Assembly: GCF_009758415.1 (NCBI RefSeq)
Contig: NZ_WQRF01000002.1
Span: forward strand, 248,001-312,000
Length of the DNA stretch: 64,000 nt
Direction of reading: 5' to 3'
DNA from: Devosia marina
GTDB taxonomy: Bacteria; Pseudomonadota; Alphaproteobacteria; Rhizobiales; Devosiaceae
Translations under genes and position numbers: made by a program
In this document: positions 28,434 through 38,105 of the stretch, piece by piece
Numbering within the stretch: position 1 is the stretch's first letter
Layout: every line of letters begins with the position of its first letter
Notes under the pieces: generated by a model
The model's database searches: none
What the model was told of the DNA's origin: nothing
What the model saw: the letters and a program-made list of their open reading frames with translations, nothing else

Positions 28434-29462
28434 ATGACGGATATCACCCGCGCCATTCTGATCGGCATTATTGCCATTGTCTCGCTGATGGTCGCCTGGC
28501 AGCTATCCGCCATCCTGCTGCTGGTCTTTGCCGGCATGCTTGTGGCCGCCTTGCTCGATGCCGCCGTCCGGCCGCTTGACAAAATCGTCCTGCTGCCCCG
28601 CGCCCTGATCGTCGTCGTGGTGACGCTGCTGATCGCCGGCCTGATCGCGGCTGGCCTGTCCTGGGGCGGGTTCAGCCTGTGGCAGGGCTTTGACGAGCTC
28701 TGGTCGATGATCAGCAAACAGGCCACCGAGCTCTATGAGCGTTTCGGCGAGGATCTGGGCGACCAGCTCTCGAGCGAGGGCAATTCAATCATGCAGGACC
28801 TTCTGCCCAACCCTGCGGACCTGTTCAGCCAGGCCGGGTCCATTTTTGGGCTGACCCTGGGCGTACTCGGCAATATCGTGATTATCGGCTTTCTCGGCCT
28901 GTTCTTTGCGATCAACCCGGCGGGCTACCGCGATGGCGTGCTGGTCTTGATACCGGCAAAACATCGCCAGCGCTGGAAAGACGCCTTCGACCACACCGGG
29001 CAAACGCTGCGGGGCTGGCTGGTCACCCAACTGGCAGTGATGATCCTGATCGGGTGCCTGGTCTTCACGCTGCTGACGCTGCTGGGCTCGCCCGATGCCC
29101 TGTTGCTCGGCCTGCTGGCCGGCTTTCTCAATTTCATACCCTATCTCGGGCCGGTCATTTCCGCTGTGCCAGTGCTATTAACCCTGGCCGGTCAGGACAT
29201 GACAACACTCTGGATCGGTGCACTGGGTCTGCTGCTGATCCAGAATATCGAGGGCTATGTCATCACACCGCTGCTGCAGCAGCGCATCATCGAATTGCCG
29301 CCGGCCTGGTCCCTGACCATCATGGCTGTGATGGGGGTACTGTTCGGTCCGATGGGCGTGGCCCTGGCCACACCCCTGTTTGCTGTCAGCCGCACATTGA
29401 CCCAGAAGCTCTACATCGAACCCCGAGATGCGGGCGACACCGGGCGGGGGCACAACGCCTAA
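28434..29462 (+). CDS. AI-2E/PerM family transporter
   Basis: A 342-residue polytopic membrane protein with about eight helices. The N-terminal hydrophobic pairs (about 5-45 and 55-80) are followed by an amphipathic region (about 90-140), then helices from 140 on; [20 protein letters not shown] and the C-terminal [18 protein letters not shown] are family hallmarks. Members include the autoinducer-2 exporter TqsA and Na+/H+ antiporters, so the cargo is not certain. ATG 28434 follows AAGGC. Its last four bases overlap the convergent gpmA stop region. Confidence 0.88.
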   Translation: MTDITRAILIGIIAIVSLMVAWQLSAILLLVFAGMLVAALLDAAVRPLDKIVLLPRALIVVVVTLLIAGLIAAGLSWGGFSLWQGFDELWSMISKQATELYERFGEDLGDQLSSEGNSIMQDLLPNPADLFSQAGSIFGLTLGVLGNIVIIGFLGLFFAINPAGYRDGVLVLIPAKHRQRWKDAFDHTGQTLRGWLVTQLAVMILIGCLVFTLLTLLGSPDALLLGLLAGFLNFIPYLGPVISAVPVLLTLAGQDMTTLWIGALGLLLIQNIEGYVITPLLQQRIIELPPAWSLTIMAVMGVLFGPMGVALATPLFAVSRTLTQKLYIEPRDAGDTGRGHNA

Positions 29463-30073
29463 AGCGTTACCCGCTCCACCAGCTTGCCGTCCGGTCCGAT
29501 CTTGTAGATCGTCGGTTCGCCAGTGCCGATTTCGCGGGCCAGAATTTCGTCCGGGGTCAGCCCCTCAATGGCCATCACCAACGCACGCAAGGAATTGCCA
29601 TGGGCGGCCACCAGCACGGTTTTGCCCGATTTGAGCAGCGGCAGGATTTCGGCCTCGTAATAGGGCAGGGTGCGCGCCGCGGTATCCTTGAGCGATTCAC
29701 CACCCGGCGGGGGTACGTCGAACGAGCGGCGCCAGATGTGGACCTGCTCCTCGCCCCATTTTTCGCGTGCATCGTCCTTGTTCAGGCCCGCCAGATCGCC
29801 ATAGTCACGCTCGTTGAGCGCAATATTGCGGATGATGGTGACGTTCTGGATGTCCATCTCTTCAAGCATCAGGTCCAGCGTGTGCTGGGCGCGGCGCAGG
29901 GCGGAGGTGTAGTAAAAATCCGGTTCGATGCCGGCCGCTTTTAGGCCCTTGCCGGTCGCGCGGGCTTCCTCGATCCCCTTTTCGGTCAGGCCCGGATTGC
30001 GCCAGCCAGTAAAGAGGTTCTTGAGGTTCCATTCGCTCTGGCCATGACGCACCAGGATCAGTGTTCCGCTCAT
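29459..30073 (-). CDS. gpmA: 2,3-bisphosphoglycerate-dependent phosphoglycerate mutase
   Basis: Interconverts 3- and 2-phosphoglycerate in glycolysis. The 204-residue protein keeps [18 protein letters not shown] with the phosphorylated His, [13 protein letters not shown], and the second His in [12 protein letters not shown]. It is shorter than the ~250-residue E. coli enzyme, as is normal for the alphaproteobacterial form. AAGGGACC precedes ATG 30073; the in-frame upstream extension is not family-like. Sixty bases separate it from dapB upstream on the same strand, so the two are likely co-transcribed. Confidence 0.95.
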   Translation of the reverse strand: MSGTLILVRHGQSEWNLKNLFTGWRNPGLTEKGIEEARATGKGLKAAGIEPDFYYTSALRRAQHTLDLMLEEMDIQNVTIIRNIALNERDYGDLAGLNKDDAREKWGEEQVHIWRRSFDVPPPGGESLKDTAARTLPYYEAEILPLLKSGKTVLVAAHGNSLRALVMAIEGLTPDEILAREIGTGEPTIYKIGPDGKLVERVTL

Positions 30074-30133
30074 GTCTTTTGGTCCCTTGGATCTGTGTTT
30101 CGTGGGAGGCCCTGTCACCAGGGCGCAAAAAAT

Positions 30134-30946
30134 TCAGTCGGCAAGGCCGAGCACGTCGGCCATGGAATACAGCCCCGGCTGCTGCCCGGCAGCCCAGAGC
30201 GCCGCCTTCACCGCGCCATTGGCATAGATGGTGCGGTCCTGCGCCCGGTGGTTAAGTTCGATGCGCTCGGACTGTCCGGCCAGGATCACCATGTGATCGC
30301 CAATGACATTGCCGCCGCGCAGCGTGGCAAAGCCGATCGTGCCCGCTTCACGCGGTCCGGTATGGCCATCGCGCACCCGCACGGAATTGTCCTTCAAACT
30401 GATATTGCGGCCCCGCGCTGCGGCCTCGCCCAGCATCAAGGCGGTGCCCGAGGGTGCATCGACTTTTCTGTTGTGGTGCATTTCGAGCACTTCGACATCA
30501 TAGTCGGCCAGCGCCCTTGCGGCCTTTTCGACCAGCACGGTCAGCGCCACCATGCCGGGAGAAAAATTTCCGGACTTGACGATCCGCGCGCCCGCTGCGC
30601 CAGCGTCAGCAATAGCGTCGTCATCGTCTTCGGTGCAGCCCGTTGTGCCAATGATGTGAATCAGCCCTTTTGCTGCGGCCTGCCGGGCCAGCGCCACGCT
30701 GGCAGCCGGCGCGGTAAAATCAATAATGGCATCAGCCTGGTCCAGAAGCGCCGTGGCATCATCGCTGACCGGCACGCCCAATGCGTCGAGGCCGGCCAGC
30801 GTCCCAGCATCCTTGCCGATGGCGGCCGAGCCGGACCGGTCCAGCGCGCCGACCAGCTCCACCCCGTCATGGGCGGCGATGGCGGCAATATTGGCAACGC
30901 CCATGCGCCCACCGGCTCCGGCCACGATAATGCGCAATCTGGTCAT
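30134..30946 (-). CDS. dapB: 4-hydroxy-tetrahydrodipicolinate reductase
   Basis: NAD(P)H-dependent reductase of the lysine/diaminopimelate pathway, feeding peptidoglycan. The 270 residues contain the Rossmann motif VAGAGGRMG (about 8-16), [10 protein letters not shown], the catalytic [16 protein letters not shown], and GEAGTIGF-type loop (here [16 protein letters not shown]). ATG 30946 is preceded by AGGGAG at eight bases. Adjacent dapB and gpmA is the gene order of Rhizobium and Brucella. Confidence 0.96.
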   Translation of the reverse strand: MTRLRIIVAGAGGRMGVANIAAIAAHDGVELVGALDRSGSAAIGKDAGTLAGLDALGVPVSDDATALLDQADAIIDFTAPAASVALARQAAAKGLIHIIGTTGCTEDDDDAIADAGAAGARIVKSGNFSPGMVALTVLVEKAARALADYDVEVLEMHHNRKVDAPSGTALMLGEAAARGRNISLKDNSVRVRDGHTGPREAGTIGFATLRGGNVIGDHMVILAGQSERIELNHRAQDRTIYANGAVKAALWAAGQQPGLYSMADVLGLAD

Positions 30947-31071
30947 GCCATGAACTCCCTGTAATTGCCTTGCCCTATAGCAGCGCGTTGCCGCCCCGCC
31001 AACCGGGATGCCCGGAACCATCTGCCTGTGCTAGGATTCGGTAAAAGCAAGAAGAGAAAGTGGACCTGTCC

Positions 31072-31422
31072 ATGAGCCTCACCAATGTGCTGGCCGGAAT
31101 TGCTGTCGAAGATCTCGGGCATTCCCTGGTCTGGTATGAATATCTGTTCGGCCGTCCGGCCGATGCGCGCACCATGGTCGATGTGGCCGAATGGAAACTG
31201 CCCGGCGGCGGCTGGGTGCATGTGATGACCGATGAGGATCGGGCTGGCGCCAGCGTCTGCATGCTGATCGTCGATGACATCGCTGACGAGCTGGCGCGGC
31301 TCGAACTGCACGGTATCAAGCCGGTGGCCAAGGCGATCGGGGATTTCTTCAAGACCGCTAAGCTGCGCGATCCGGATGGGAACCTGATCATCCTCAGCCA
31401 GCCCCAGCAGGGCACGTATTAG
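31072..31422 (+). CDS. VOC-fold (glyoxalase-like) protein
   Basis: A 116-residue single-domain VOC protein: VLAGIAVEDLGHSLVWYEYLFGRPAD at the N-terminus, GGWVHVMTDEDRAGAS in the middle and TAKLRDPDGNLIILSQP at the end. Start is either ATG 31072 or GTG 31060; the GTG has AAGAG only three bases ahead, so I prefer the ATG. It stands alone between dapB and an intergenic repeat. Substrate unknown. Confidence 0.82.
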   Translation: MSLTNVLAGIAVEDLGHSLVWYEYLFGRPADARTMVDVAEWKLPGGGWVHVMTDEDRAGASVCMLIVDDIADELARLELHGIKPVAKAIGDFFKTAKLRDPDGNLIILSQPQQGTY

Positions 31423-31446
31423 GGCCCAACAAAACCGCGACGCGTA

Positions 31447-31545
31447 CCCTCCCCCTTGCGGGGAGGGTAGCGGAGCTAGGGAGGGGGCCAAAGTGCACGA
31501 TGCACTAGAGGCACCCCCACCCATCCTCCCCCGTCAAGGGGGAGG
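31447..31545. repeat. Paired-palindrome intergenic repeat, copy A
   Basis: Two G/C palindromes (CCCTCCCC...GGGGAGGG at 31447-31467 and CCTCCCCCGTCAAGGGGGAGG at 31525-31545) bracket about 57 bases. The same architecture recurs at 39424-39548 and, inverted, at 61520-61614. It occupies the convergent end of the VOC gene and coaA and may act as a terminator on both strands. Confidence 0.75.
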
Positions 31546-31569
31546 TGTCAGGTCGCGCGCGCTGAAGGC

Positions 31570-32520
31570 TCAAAGCCGTTTCAGCTTCACTTCCTCGACC
31601 CGGTGGTCCTTGCCCTTTTTGAGGATCAGGTCGGCGCGCCCGCGGGTGGGCAGCACGTTTTCGAGCAGGTTGGGCAGGTTGATTGTTTCCCAGACATTGC
31701 GACCGAAGGCGCCCGCCTCCTCCTCGCTCATTTCCGAGAACTTGCGGAAAAACGAGGTCGGATCGCGGAAGGCAGTTTCACGCAGGCGGAAGAAGCGGGT
31801 GAGGTACCAGTCGCGCAGATCGTTTACATCGGCGTCGATATAGATCGAGAAATCGATGAAGTCGGAAGCAAACAGGATCGGTTTGCCGTCGCGCGGCAAT
31901 TCACCGGGCTGGAGAATGTTGAGCCCCTCGACAATCAGAATATCGGGGCGCTCGATGATCACCTCTTCGCCGGGCACCACGTCATAGACCAGGTGCGAAT
32001 AGACCGGCACCGAAACCTTGGCCTTGCCCGATTTGATGTCGCCCAGGAAATTGACGAAGCGGGCCCTGTCATAGCTTTCCGGAAAGCCCTTGCGCTGCAT
32101 CAGCCCGCGCTCTTCAAGCACCTTGTTGGGATACAAGAACCCGTCTGTGGTCACCAGATCGACCTTGGGGCTTGATGGCCAGCGGCTAAGCAGAGCGCGC
32201 AGAATGCGCGAGGTGGTCGATTTGCCTACCGCCACCGAGCCGGCCACGCCGATGATGAAGGGCACCTTGTCACCCGGCGTGTTGAGAAAGCGCGAGGAGA
32301 CATCGTGCAGGCCCTGGATTGCCTCGACATAATAGGCGAGCAGGCGCGAGAGCGGCAGATAGATCTCCTCGGCCTCGGCCAGCGAGATCGGGTCAGTCAG
32401 CGCACGCAGCCGATCAATATCGTCGGCATTCAGCGTCATCGGTTGGCCGTTGCGCAGATCGCTCCACTGGTCCTTGGTGAAGCTGCGGTAAGGGTCGAGC
32501 CCCGGGAGACGCTTGGCCAT
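31570..32520 (-). CDS. coaA: Pantothenate kinase, type I
   Basis: First committed step of coenzyme A synthesis. The 316-residue P-loop kinase contains [19 protein letters not shown] (Walker A, about residue 95-105), [16 protein letters not shown], and IVEGLNILQ with the [17 protein letters not shown] tail region typical of bacterial type I enzymes. ATG 32520 overlaps the hisE stop by a single base, so it is the last gene of the leftward his cluster, the standard order in Rhizobiales. Confidence 0.96.
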   Translation of the reverse strand: MAKRLPGLDPYRSFTKDQWSDLRNGQPMTLNADDIDRLRALTDPISLAEAEEIYLPLSRLLAYYVEAIQGLHDVSSRFLNTPGDKVPFIIGVAGSVAVGKSTTSRILRALLSRWPSSPKVDLVTTDGFLYPNKVLEERGLMQRKGFPESYDRARFVNFLGDIKSGKAKVSVPVYSHLVYDVVPGEEVIIERPDILIVEGLNILQPGELPRDGKPILFASDFIDFSIYIDADVNDLRDWYLTRFFRLRETAFRDPTSFFRKFSEMSEEEAGAFGRNVWETINLPNLLENVLPTRGRADLILKKGKDHRVEEVKLKRL

Positions 32521-32837
32521 CAGGCATTGTCCTTGCGGGCGGCTTTTTCGGCCAGACCCGACTGGGCGGTGCGGCTGTCGAGCTCGGCCATCACTTCGGA
32601 CAGCGGTACGCCTTCGACCTTGAGCACCACCAGCAGATGATAGAGCAGGTCGGCGCTTTCCTTGACCAGCTCGGCGCGATCATGGGTCACCGCGGCAATC
32701 ACCGCCTCAGTGGCTTCCTCGCCCAGTTTCTGGGCGGCCTTGTTGATACCACGGGCAATCAGCTTGGCGGTGTAGCTTTCTTCCGGCGAGGCAGCGGCGC
32801 GCTCGGCAATGCGCGCTTCAAGGTCTTCAAGGGTCAT
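32520..32837 (-). CDS. hisE: Phosphoribosyl-ATP diphosphatase
   Basis: Second step of histidine synthesis, removing pyrophosphate from PR-ATP. The 105-residue all-helical MazG-like protein contains [14 protein letters not shown] and [17 protein letters not shown], carrying the metal-binding acidic residues. HisI, with which it is fused in enteric bacteria, is not in this window. It lies between hisF (59 bases upstream) and coaA (one-base overlap). Confidence 0.95.
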   Translation of the reverse strand: MTLEDLEARIAERAAASPEESYTAKLIARGINKAAQKLGEEATEAVIAAVTHDRAELVKESADLLYHLLVVLKVEGVPLSEVMAELDSRTAQSGLAEKAARKDNA

Positions 32838-32896
32838 GTCGGGCTGGTCTCCTCAGTGCGGACCATTGGCGGAAATCGAGCCGCCTGCAATTGAAC

Positions 32897-33694
32897 TTAA
32901 GCCGCGCTGTCGAGCCGCATCGCGATGCCATGCTCGGCCATGTAGCGCTTGGCCTCAGGGATGGTGAAGGTGCCGAAGTGGAAGATCGAAGCGGCCAAAA
33001 CCGCGCTGGCATGACCTTGCGTTACACCATCGACCAGGTGCTGCAGCGTGCCGACTCCGCCCGAGGCGATCACCGGTGCTTCCACCTGATCGGCAATCGA
33101 GCGGGTCAGCTCGAGATCAAAACCGGATTTGGTGCCGTCCCGGTCCATCGAGGTGACCATCAGTTCGCCGGCGCCGCGCTCCACCATTTTTGCAGCAAAT
33201 TCCACCGCGTCGATACCGGTCGGCTTGCGTCCGCCATGAGTATAGATTTCCCACCCGCTGCGATTGTCGCCGCCTACCCGCTGGCCCAGACGCTGCTTGG
33301 CATCGACCGAAACAACAATGCACTGATTGCCGAACTTGTCGGCAGCCCGCGCGATGAAATCGGGGTCGTTCACGGCGGCCGAATTGATCGCCACCTTGTC
33401 GGCCCCGGCCAAGAGGAGCTTGCGGATATCCTCGATGCTCCGGACGCCGCCCCCGACCGTCACCGGCATGAAGCAATGCTCTGCCGTGCGCGCCACCACG
33501 TCAAAGATCGTGTCGCGGCCCTCATGGCTGGCGGTGATGTCGAGGAAGGTCAGTTCATCGGCGCCGGCGGCGTCATAGGCCATGGCAGCTTCCACCGGAT
33601 CGCCGGCATCGATCAGATCGACAAAATTGACGCCTTTGACCACGCGGCCGCCGGCCACGTCCAGGCAGGGGATGATCCGGGTTTTGAGACTCAT
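32897..33694 (-). CDS. hisF: Imidazole glycerol phosphate synthase, cyclase subunit
   Basis: TIM-barrel subunit that uses ammonia from HisH to form imidazole glycerol phosphate and AICAR. The 265 residues begin [21 protein letters not shown], with catalytic Asp11 in CLDV; the second catalytic Asp lies in [11 protein letters not shown]. The gene overlaps the stop of a small membrane-protein gene by four bases. The partner hisH lies upstream, so both subunits come from the same transcript. Confidence 0.97.
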   Translation of the reverse strand: MSLKTRIIPCLDVAGGRVVKGVNFVDLIDAGDPVEAAMAYDAAGADELTFLDITASHEGRDTIFDVVARTAEHCFMPVTVGGGVRSIEDIRKLLLAGADKVAINSAAVNDPDFIARAADKFGNQCIVVSVDAKQRLGQRVGGDNRSGWEIYTHGGRKPTGIDAVEFAAKMVERGAGELMVTSMDRDGTKSGFDLELTRSIADQVEAPVIASGGVGTLQHLVDGVTQGHASAVLAASIFHFGTFTIPEAKRYMAEHGIAMRLDSAA

Positions 33695-34020
33695 TGGGTT
33701 TTCGCCTTCTGCATCCGCCTCCAGGCGATGCGATGGATGATGAGTGTGGCCAGCCAGACGATCAGCGCACCGCCGCCCAGCGGCAGGGTGGCCAGGGCAA
33801 AAAGGCTCAGAACAAAGAAGAAGCTGATAATCCCGCCGAACTCCATATCCCCAACCACGCAGGGATGCATATCGTGTTCCGTCAGCGTGCAGCCATTGAC
33901 CTCGGCCAGCAAGCCCGAAAACAGGGCCGACAGAATCGGAGCCAGTGCAAACAGAACGATCACACCAAACAGCAGCCAGTAGACCCGCCAGGGGAAGTTT
34001 GCCGGCTGTTTCGTGCTCAC
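33691..34020 (-). CDS. Small membrane protein of the his operon
   Basis: A 109-residue protein with two strong membrane helices (about 12-35 and 60-92). The loop between them, facing outside by the positive-inside rule, contains two cysteines in [18 protein letters not shown], which could form a disulphide or bind metal. It overlaps hisA upstream and hisF downstream by four bases each (ATGA), so it is fully embedded in the operon. I do not recognise a named family. Linkage to histidine synthesis is by position only. Confidence 0.8.
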   Translation of the reverse strand: MSTKQPANFPWRVYWLLFGVIVLFALAPILSALFSGLLAEVNGCTLTEHDMHPCVVGDMEFGGIISFFFVLSLFALATLPLGGGALIVWLATLIIHRIAWRRMQKAKTQ

Positions 34021-34745
34021 GCGGCCCTCAGCTTCGCCAATGCTTCACGTGAATCAATCCGCCCGTCATAGAGCGCCCGCCCGGAAATGGCGCCTTCGAG
34101 CGCCTGGTAATCGGGATGCGTCATGCGCTCGATATCGTCCATCGAGGCAAGACCGCCCGAGGCGATGACCGGGATCGAAGTCGCCCGCGCCAGCTCCAGC
34201 GTCGCATCCCAATTGATGCCGGCCAAGACACCATCGCGGTCGATATCGGTATAGATGATGGCGGCGACGCCAGCGCCCTCGAAGCGCCTGGCCAGCTCGA
34301 TCACCGAGAGCTCGGACGTCTCGGCCCAGCCCTCGACGGCCACCATGCCCTGGCGCGCATCGATGCCGACGGCGACCTGGCCGGGCCATTTCTGTGCGGC
34401 CTCCTTGACCAGCGCCGGATCGCGCACCGCGACCGTGCCGAGAATGACGCGGCTGAGGCCCTTGTCGAGCCAGGCTTCGATATGCCCAAGATTGCGGATG
34501 CCACCGCCAAGTTGCACCGGGAATTTGACGGTCTTGAGGATCGCCTCGACCGCCGCGCCATTGACGCTCTGTCCGGCAAAGGCGCCGTTGAGATCCACGA
34601 CGTGCAGATATTCAAAGCCCTGGTCCTCAAAGCTCTTGGCCTGGGCCGCCGGATCGTCATTGAAGACAGTGGCCTGATCCATGTCGCCAAGCTTGAGGCG
34701 CACGCACTGGCCGTCCTTGAGATCGATGGCAGGAAACAGGATCAT
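34017..34745 (-). CDS. hisA: Phosphoribosylformimino-5-aminoimidazole carboxamide ribotide isomerase
   Basis: TIM-barrel isomerase, fourth step of histidine synthesis. The 242 residues start [21 protein letters not shown] with the catalytic Asp in AIDLK and the second in [16 protein letters not shown] 34745 overlaps the hisH stop (ATGA), so an in-frame GTG at 34754 was rejected. The C-terminal codons contain a parS variant (34042-34055), read as DSREA. Confidence 0.96.
   Translation of the reverse strand: MILFPAIDLKDGQCVRLKLGDMDQATVFNDDPAAQAKSFEDQGFEYLHVVDLNGAFAGQSVNGAAVEAILKTVKFPVQLGGGIRNLGHIEAWLDKGLSRVILGTVAVRDPALVKEAAQKWPGQVAVGIDARQGMVAVEGWAETSELSVIELARRFEGAGVAAIIYTDIDRDGVLAGINWDATLELARATSIPVIASGGLASMDDIERMTHPDYQALEGAISGRALYDGRIDSREALAKLRAA
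34042..34055 (+). other. parS: parS variant inside hisA
   Basis: GCTTCACGTGAATC, two bases from the symmetric parS core. It lies in the last codons of hisA. It is the weakest of the twelve sites. Confidence 0.5.
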
Positions 34746-35395
34746 GGTGTCCACCCCAGGAAATTCTCGATCAGTTTCAAACCCAGCGCCTGGCTTTTTT
34801 CCGGGTGGAACTGGGTACCGAAAATATTGTCACGGCCGACGCAGGCGGTCAGCGCCCCACCATAGTCGGTGGTGGCGACCAGTGTTTCGGCGCGGTCGGT
34901 TTTCAGATGATAGGAATGGACGAAATAGGCGTGCAGCCCATTGGGGCCCGTTTCGATCCCATCGAGCAGCGCATGCGGGCGCGTCGCCGTGATGGTGTTC
35001 CAGCCCATATGCGGGATTTTCAGGGTCGGGTCGGCGGGCGTGATTTTCTGCACCGCGCCGGGGATCCAGCCCAGTCCTTGGGTCACGGTCTTTTCCCGGC
35101 CTTCGCTGGCCAGCAATTGCATGCCGACACAGACGCCAAGAAACGGCACGCCGCCCTTGATCACGCGCTCTTCAAGCACCTCGACCATGCCGGTGACGGC
35201 ATCGAGCCCGGCCCTGCAATCGGCAAAGGCGCCGACGCCGGGCAGCATGATGCGATCTGCGGTCCGCACGATTTCGGGATTGGAGGTGACCGTGATGACA
35301 TCGCCCTGGCCCCGTTCGGCGGCCACACGCTCAAAGGCCTTGGCGGCCGAATGCAGATTGCCCGCCCCGTAGTCGATAATGGCCACGATGCTCAT
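34742..35395 (-). CDS. hisH: Imidazole glycerol phosphate synthase, glutaminase subunit
   Basis: Class I glutamine amidotransferase providing ammonia to HisF. The 217-residue protein starts [17 protein letters not shown], has the nucleophile Cys in [15 protein letters not shown], and the His-Glu of the triad in [14 protein letters not shown] 35395 has GGAGA eight bases ahead and overlaps the DUF2628 stop. An apparent longer frame upstream belongs to the DUF2628 gene in another phase. Confidence 0.96.
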   Translation of the reverse strand: MSIVAIIDYGAGNLHSAAKAFERVAAERGQGDVITVTSNPEIVRTADRIMLPGVGAFADCRAGLDAVTGMVEVLEERVIKGGVPFLGVCVGMQLLASEGREKTVTQGLGWIPGAVQKITPADPTLKIPHMGWNTITATRPHALLDGIETGPNGLHAYFVHSYHLKTDRAETLVATTDYGGALTACVGRDNIFGTQFHPEKSQALGLKLIENFLGWTP

Positions 35396-35742
35396 GGGGT
35401 GGTCTCCAGGCTGGCGAGGCGCGCCAGATCGGCATCTGTGGCATAGCGATAGCCGGCAGCAGCATGGCCGCGCCGCTTCAGCGCCCGCTGCCGCGCGCAC
35501 GGTGCCGCAAAGCCGCAGGCGATGGCCAGCAGGATATAGAGCCAGATCACCGCATCGGCGCCGATATAGGGGGCGGCGAAAACCAGCGCCATGATCGCCA
35601 GCACAAACAGCACAAGCTGTCCCCAGAGCCGATGGGCCAGCGCATGCACCGGCGGCAACAGCGCGGCGAACCAGGAGAACTTTTCGGGCACCGCCTGGGG
35701 CAGGGCACCGGTATCGGATCTGAGAATGGCGTAGAGGGTCAC
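35392..35742 (-). CDS. DUF2628 family membrane protein
   Basis: A 116-residue protein with two membrane helices (about residues 42-62 and 65-85) and a basic C-terminal region ([10 protein letters not shown]). Start GTG 35742 has GGAG six bases ahead. Its end overlaps hisH by four bases, so it leads the hisH-hisA-x-hisF-hisE-coaA part of the operon. DUF2628 proteins occur at this place in the his cluster of many Rhizobiales; function is unknown. Confidence 0.8.
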   Translation of the reverse strand: MTLYAILRSDTGALPQAVPEKFSWFAALLPPVHALAHRLWGQLVLFVLAIMALVFAAPYIGADAVIWLYILLAIACGFAAPCARQRALKRRGHAAAGYRYATDADLARLASLETTP

Positions 35743-35811
35743 GGGACACTCCAAGGGCAAGATGGCGTCCCCTTAGTGCAAAATGCGCGGAGGGGGAAGG
35801 GCGGTGACGGT

Positions 35812-35931
35812 CGCCCTCGCCTTTCGAGGCCGCTTCGGGGCACCTCAGGATGAGGGCTACCGAGAATGCTCATCGTTCGACGCCCTCATGGTGAGGTGCT
35901 TCGTGTCGCGATGCCTTGAACCACGAGGGCG
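35812..35931. repeat. Second intergenic palindromic repeat, between hisB and the DUF2628 gene
   Basis: The ends are exact eight-base inverted repeats (CGCCCTCG at 35812-35819, CGAGGGCG at 35924-35931). Inside are CACCTCAGGATGAGGG and CCCTCATGGTGAGGTG, again facing each other. Short GC-rich elements of this form are frequent in rhizobial intergenic DNA. It splits hisB from the rest of the his operon. Confidence 0.7.
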
Positions 35932-35944
35932 GCTTTCACCAAAC

Positions 35945-36532
35945 CTAAAGCACGCCCTTGGTGCTGGGCACCCGGTCGGCCATGCGCGGGTCGATCTCGA
36001 CCGCCTCGCGCAGGGCGCGCGCCACAGCCTTGAACATCGACTCGGCCAGATGGTGGTTGTTGTCGAAGTAGAAGTTCTCGATATGCAGCGTGATCCCGGC
36101 ATTGATCGCCAGCGCCTGGAAGAACTCGCGGAACAGTTCGGTGTCGATCTCGCCAATCTTGTTCTGGCTGAATTCCGCTTTGAACACCAGGAAAGCGCGG
36201 CCGGACACATCCAGCGCCGCGCGGGTCAGCGTGCCGTCCATGGGCAGGTCACAGCTCGCATAGCGGCGGATACCCTTCTTGTCGCCAAGGGCCTCTTTGA
36301 TCGCCTGGCCCAGTGCAATGCCGACATCTTCGACCGTGTGGTGGAAGTCGATGTGCAGGTCACCGTTGCAGCTCACCTCCATGTCGATCAGCGAATGGCG
36401 GCTGAGCTGGTCCAGCATGTGATCGAAAAAGCCGACGCCGGTCCGCATCTGGTGCGCGCCGGTGCCATCAAGATTGATCGAGACGGCGATCTCGGTCTCG
36501 TTGGTCTTGCGGGCGATCGTTGCGGTACGCAT
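35945..36532 (-). CDS. hisB: Imidazoleglycerol-phosphate dehydratase
   Basis: Sixth step of histidine synthesis, a manganese enzyme. The 195 residues show [35 protein letters not shown] and [17 protein letters not shown], whose His and Glu residues bind the metals. It is the monofunctional form without the phosphatase domain of E. coli HisB. ATG 36532 has GGAG nine bases before; an in-frame extension to 36637 is not family-like. It is the first his gene here, divergent from hslV across 490 bases, and separated from the next his-cluster gene by a repeat. Confidence 0.96.
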   Translation of the reverse strand: MRTATIARKTNETEIAVSINLDGTGAHQMRTGVGFFDHMLDQLSRHSLIDMEVSCNGDLHIDFHHTVEDVGIALGQAIKEALGDKKGIRRYASCDLPMDGTLTRAALDVSGRAFLVFKAEFSQNKIGEIDTELFREFFQALAINAGITLHIENFYFDNNHHLAESMFKAVARALREAVEIDPRMADRVPSTKGVL

Positions 36533-37023
36533 CGGCTTGGGTCTCCGGTCTTTCGGCGCTTGACTAGCAGATAGGCAGGTTCGCGTGAAGATTGGGTTTA
36601 GCCGGCCGCTGATCCCCGCACCCAAGACCTCGCGCATACTCCCACCTATTCCTCTCGCGATAGGGCGGCCTGCACCGACCAGTGGCGGGAGGGACAGCCG
36701 GGCGTGGGGCAGTCGCGTGCAGCCATTGTCTGGGGGTCGGTCGGTGAGAGTTCGTGCCTGCTGTGGCTTCGGTCACAGCTGAAAGCGGGCGCCCCAGGGG
36801 CGGCCGCGCCGGACAGCCTTCCAAGTTACCCTCTATCGAGAAAACCCGGCGTCCCGAGGCGGCTTTCGTCTCAGTTTTTTGTTTCAGGGACGAAATGCCG
36901 TCTCGGGACACCGCTCTGATTTGATATCCGCAGGTCCGGAGACCGTGCGGCGCTTGGGCGCGTCTGTTGCAATCTGGGTTCGTACCCCTAAATATCAGCC
37001 AACAGTTCGGAGTATCTTTTCCA
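36533..37023. other. 490-base hisB-hslV gap: structured region, possible small RNA
   Basis: No convincing protein gene. On the plus strand, 36640-36880 has several stable hairpins (GCTGTG/CACAGC at 36760-36779; CACCGACC with GGTCGGTG; a GCCCC/GGGGC hairpin) and ends in a stem with T6, the layout of a small RNA gene. I compared it with RNase P, SRP, tmRNA, 6S and cobalamin-riboswitch signatures and matched none. CCCCTAAATA at 36985-36994, with TTGCAA upstream at 36966, resembles a weak heat-shock promoter for hslV. Confidence 0.25.
36856..36880 (+). terminator. Terminator-like hairpin with T6
   Basis: GAGGCG-gcttt-CGTCTC forms a six-base stem (one G-U pair), followed by AG and TTTTTT at 36875-36880. 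No protein gene reads into it on this strand. It is the left arm of a larger imperfect inverted repeat spanning 36847-36913. Confidence 0.4.
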
Positions 37024-37584
37024 ATGAGTGACAATAATTTTCCCGGCTGGCACGGCACGACCATCGTTTCGGTCCGCAAGGGCAACAAGGTGGTGGTGGC
37101 CGGCGACGGCCAGGTCTCGATGGGCCAGACGGTGATGAAGCACAGCGCCAAGAAGGTGCGGCGGCTGGCCGATGGCAAGGTGATCGGCGGTTTTGCCGGC
37201 TCCACCGCCGATGCCTTCACCCTGTTCGAGCGGCTCGAAACCAAGCTCGAGCAATATCCCGACCAGTTGATGCGCGCTGCCGTGGAACTGGCCAAGGACT
37301 GGCGTACCGACCGCTATCTGCGCAAGCTGGAGGCCATGATGATCGTGGCCGACAAGACCGACACGCTGGTACTGACGGGCACGGGCGATGTGCTGACCCC
37401 CGATCACGGCGTCATCGCCATTGGTTCGGGTGGCAATTACGCGCATTCGGCGGCGCTTGCCCTGCATCAGGCCACCGAGCTCGATGCCGAAGATATTGCC
37501 CGCCGCGCCATGAAGATTGCCGAAGAAATCTGCGTCTACACCAATGGCAATGTGACGGTCGAAACCATCGAGCTCAACGCGTGA
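37024..37584 (+). CDS. hslV: HslV, peptidase subunit of the HslUV protease
   Basis: Proteasome-like threonine peptidase, a dodecamer capped by the HslU ATPase, degrading misfolded and regulatory proteins in the cytosol. ATG 37024 gives 186 residues. The 11-residue propeptide [11 protein letters not shown] is removed to expose the catalytic Thr12 of [23 protein letters not shown] and [12 protein letters not shown] are also typical. CGGAG lies 11 bases before the start. First gene of hslV-GNAT-hslU, each joined by four-base overlaps. Confidence 0.97.
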   Translation: MSDNNFPGWHGTTIVSVRKGNKVVVAGDGQVSMGQTVMKHSAKKVRRLADGKVIGGFAGSTADAFTLFERLETKLEQYPDQLMRAAVELAKDWRTDRYLRKLEAMMIVADKTDTLVLTGTGDVLTPDHGVIAIGSGGNYAHSAALALHQATELDAEDIARRAMKIAEEICVYTNGNVTVETIELNA

Positions 37585-38105
37585 GCTTTGTCATAAAGCG
37601 TCTGGGCCTGGAGGATGCGGCGGCCTATCGTGCCATCCGCCACGAGGCGCTGGCCAACCATCCCGAGGCTTTCGTCTCAACGGCCGAGGGCTTTGCGCAA
37701 AAGTCCGATGCTGAGATCGTTCAGACGCTGGAAGCGCTGACCATCTTTGGTGCCGTCCTGCCCGATGGCCGTCTGGGCGGCATCAATGCCTTCTTGCGCA
37801 ATGAGGGCGCCAAGGAGCAGCATCGGGGCTGGATGATCCAGGTCTATGTGCGGCCCGAGCATCGCGGCTCGGGCATGGCGCAGGCCCTGGTCGAGCATTT
37901 GGTGGATCGCGCACGGCATCATGTGCTGCAGATCCATCTCGGCGTCTGGTCGGAGAACATCCCGGCCATCAGGCTCTACAAGCGGCTGGGCTTTGAAACC
38001 TATGGCACCGAGCCCCGCTATCTCTTCGTGAACGGTCGATTTATCGACGAACACCTGATGGTGCGCTTCCTGGACAAGGCACCGATCGAAAGTGACCAAA
38101 AATGA
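37581..38105 (+). CDS. GNAT-family N-acetyltransferase within the hslVU operon
   Basis: A 174-residue acetyl-CoA-dependent acetyltransferase of unknown substrate. Motif A is [22 protein letters not shown], with the R/Q-x-x-G-x-A phosphate loop, and [19 protein letters not shown] follows. Start GTG 37581 overlaps the hslV TGA and its own stop overlaps the hslU ATG, so all three are translationally coupled. The insertion of a GNAT gene between hslV and hslU recurs in Rhizobiales; what it acetylates is unknown. Confidence 0.9.
   Translation: MSFVIKRLGLEDAAAYRAIRHEALANHPEAFVSTAEGFAQKSDAEIVQTLEALTIFGAVLPDGRLGGINAFLRNEGAKEQHRGWMIQVYVRPEHRGSGMAQALVEHLVDRARHHVLQIHLGVWSENIPAIRLYKRLGFETYGTEPRYLFVNGRFIDEHLMVRFLDKAPIESDQK

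Noticed and set aside
28157-28437. Overlapping open frames with repeating MAFGPAIRAQLSWPS-type peptides
   Set aside because: They arise from the 35-bp tandem DNA repeat, whose length shifts phase at every unit; no ribosome site and no non-repeat part.
36540-36720. Cobalamin riboswitch (GGCTGTCCCTCCCGCCACTG on the minus strand)
   Set aside because: The short match is real, but the other conserved blocks and their order are missing, and hisB is not a cobalamin-regulated gene.
36640-36880. 6S, SRP, tmRNA or RNase P RNA
   Set aside because: None of the conserved core sequences of these RNAs could be found; kept only as an unassigned structured region.
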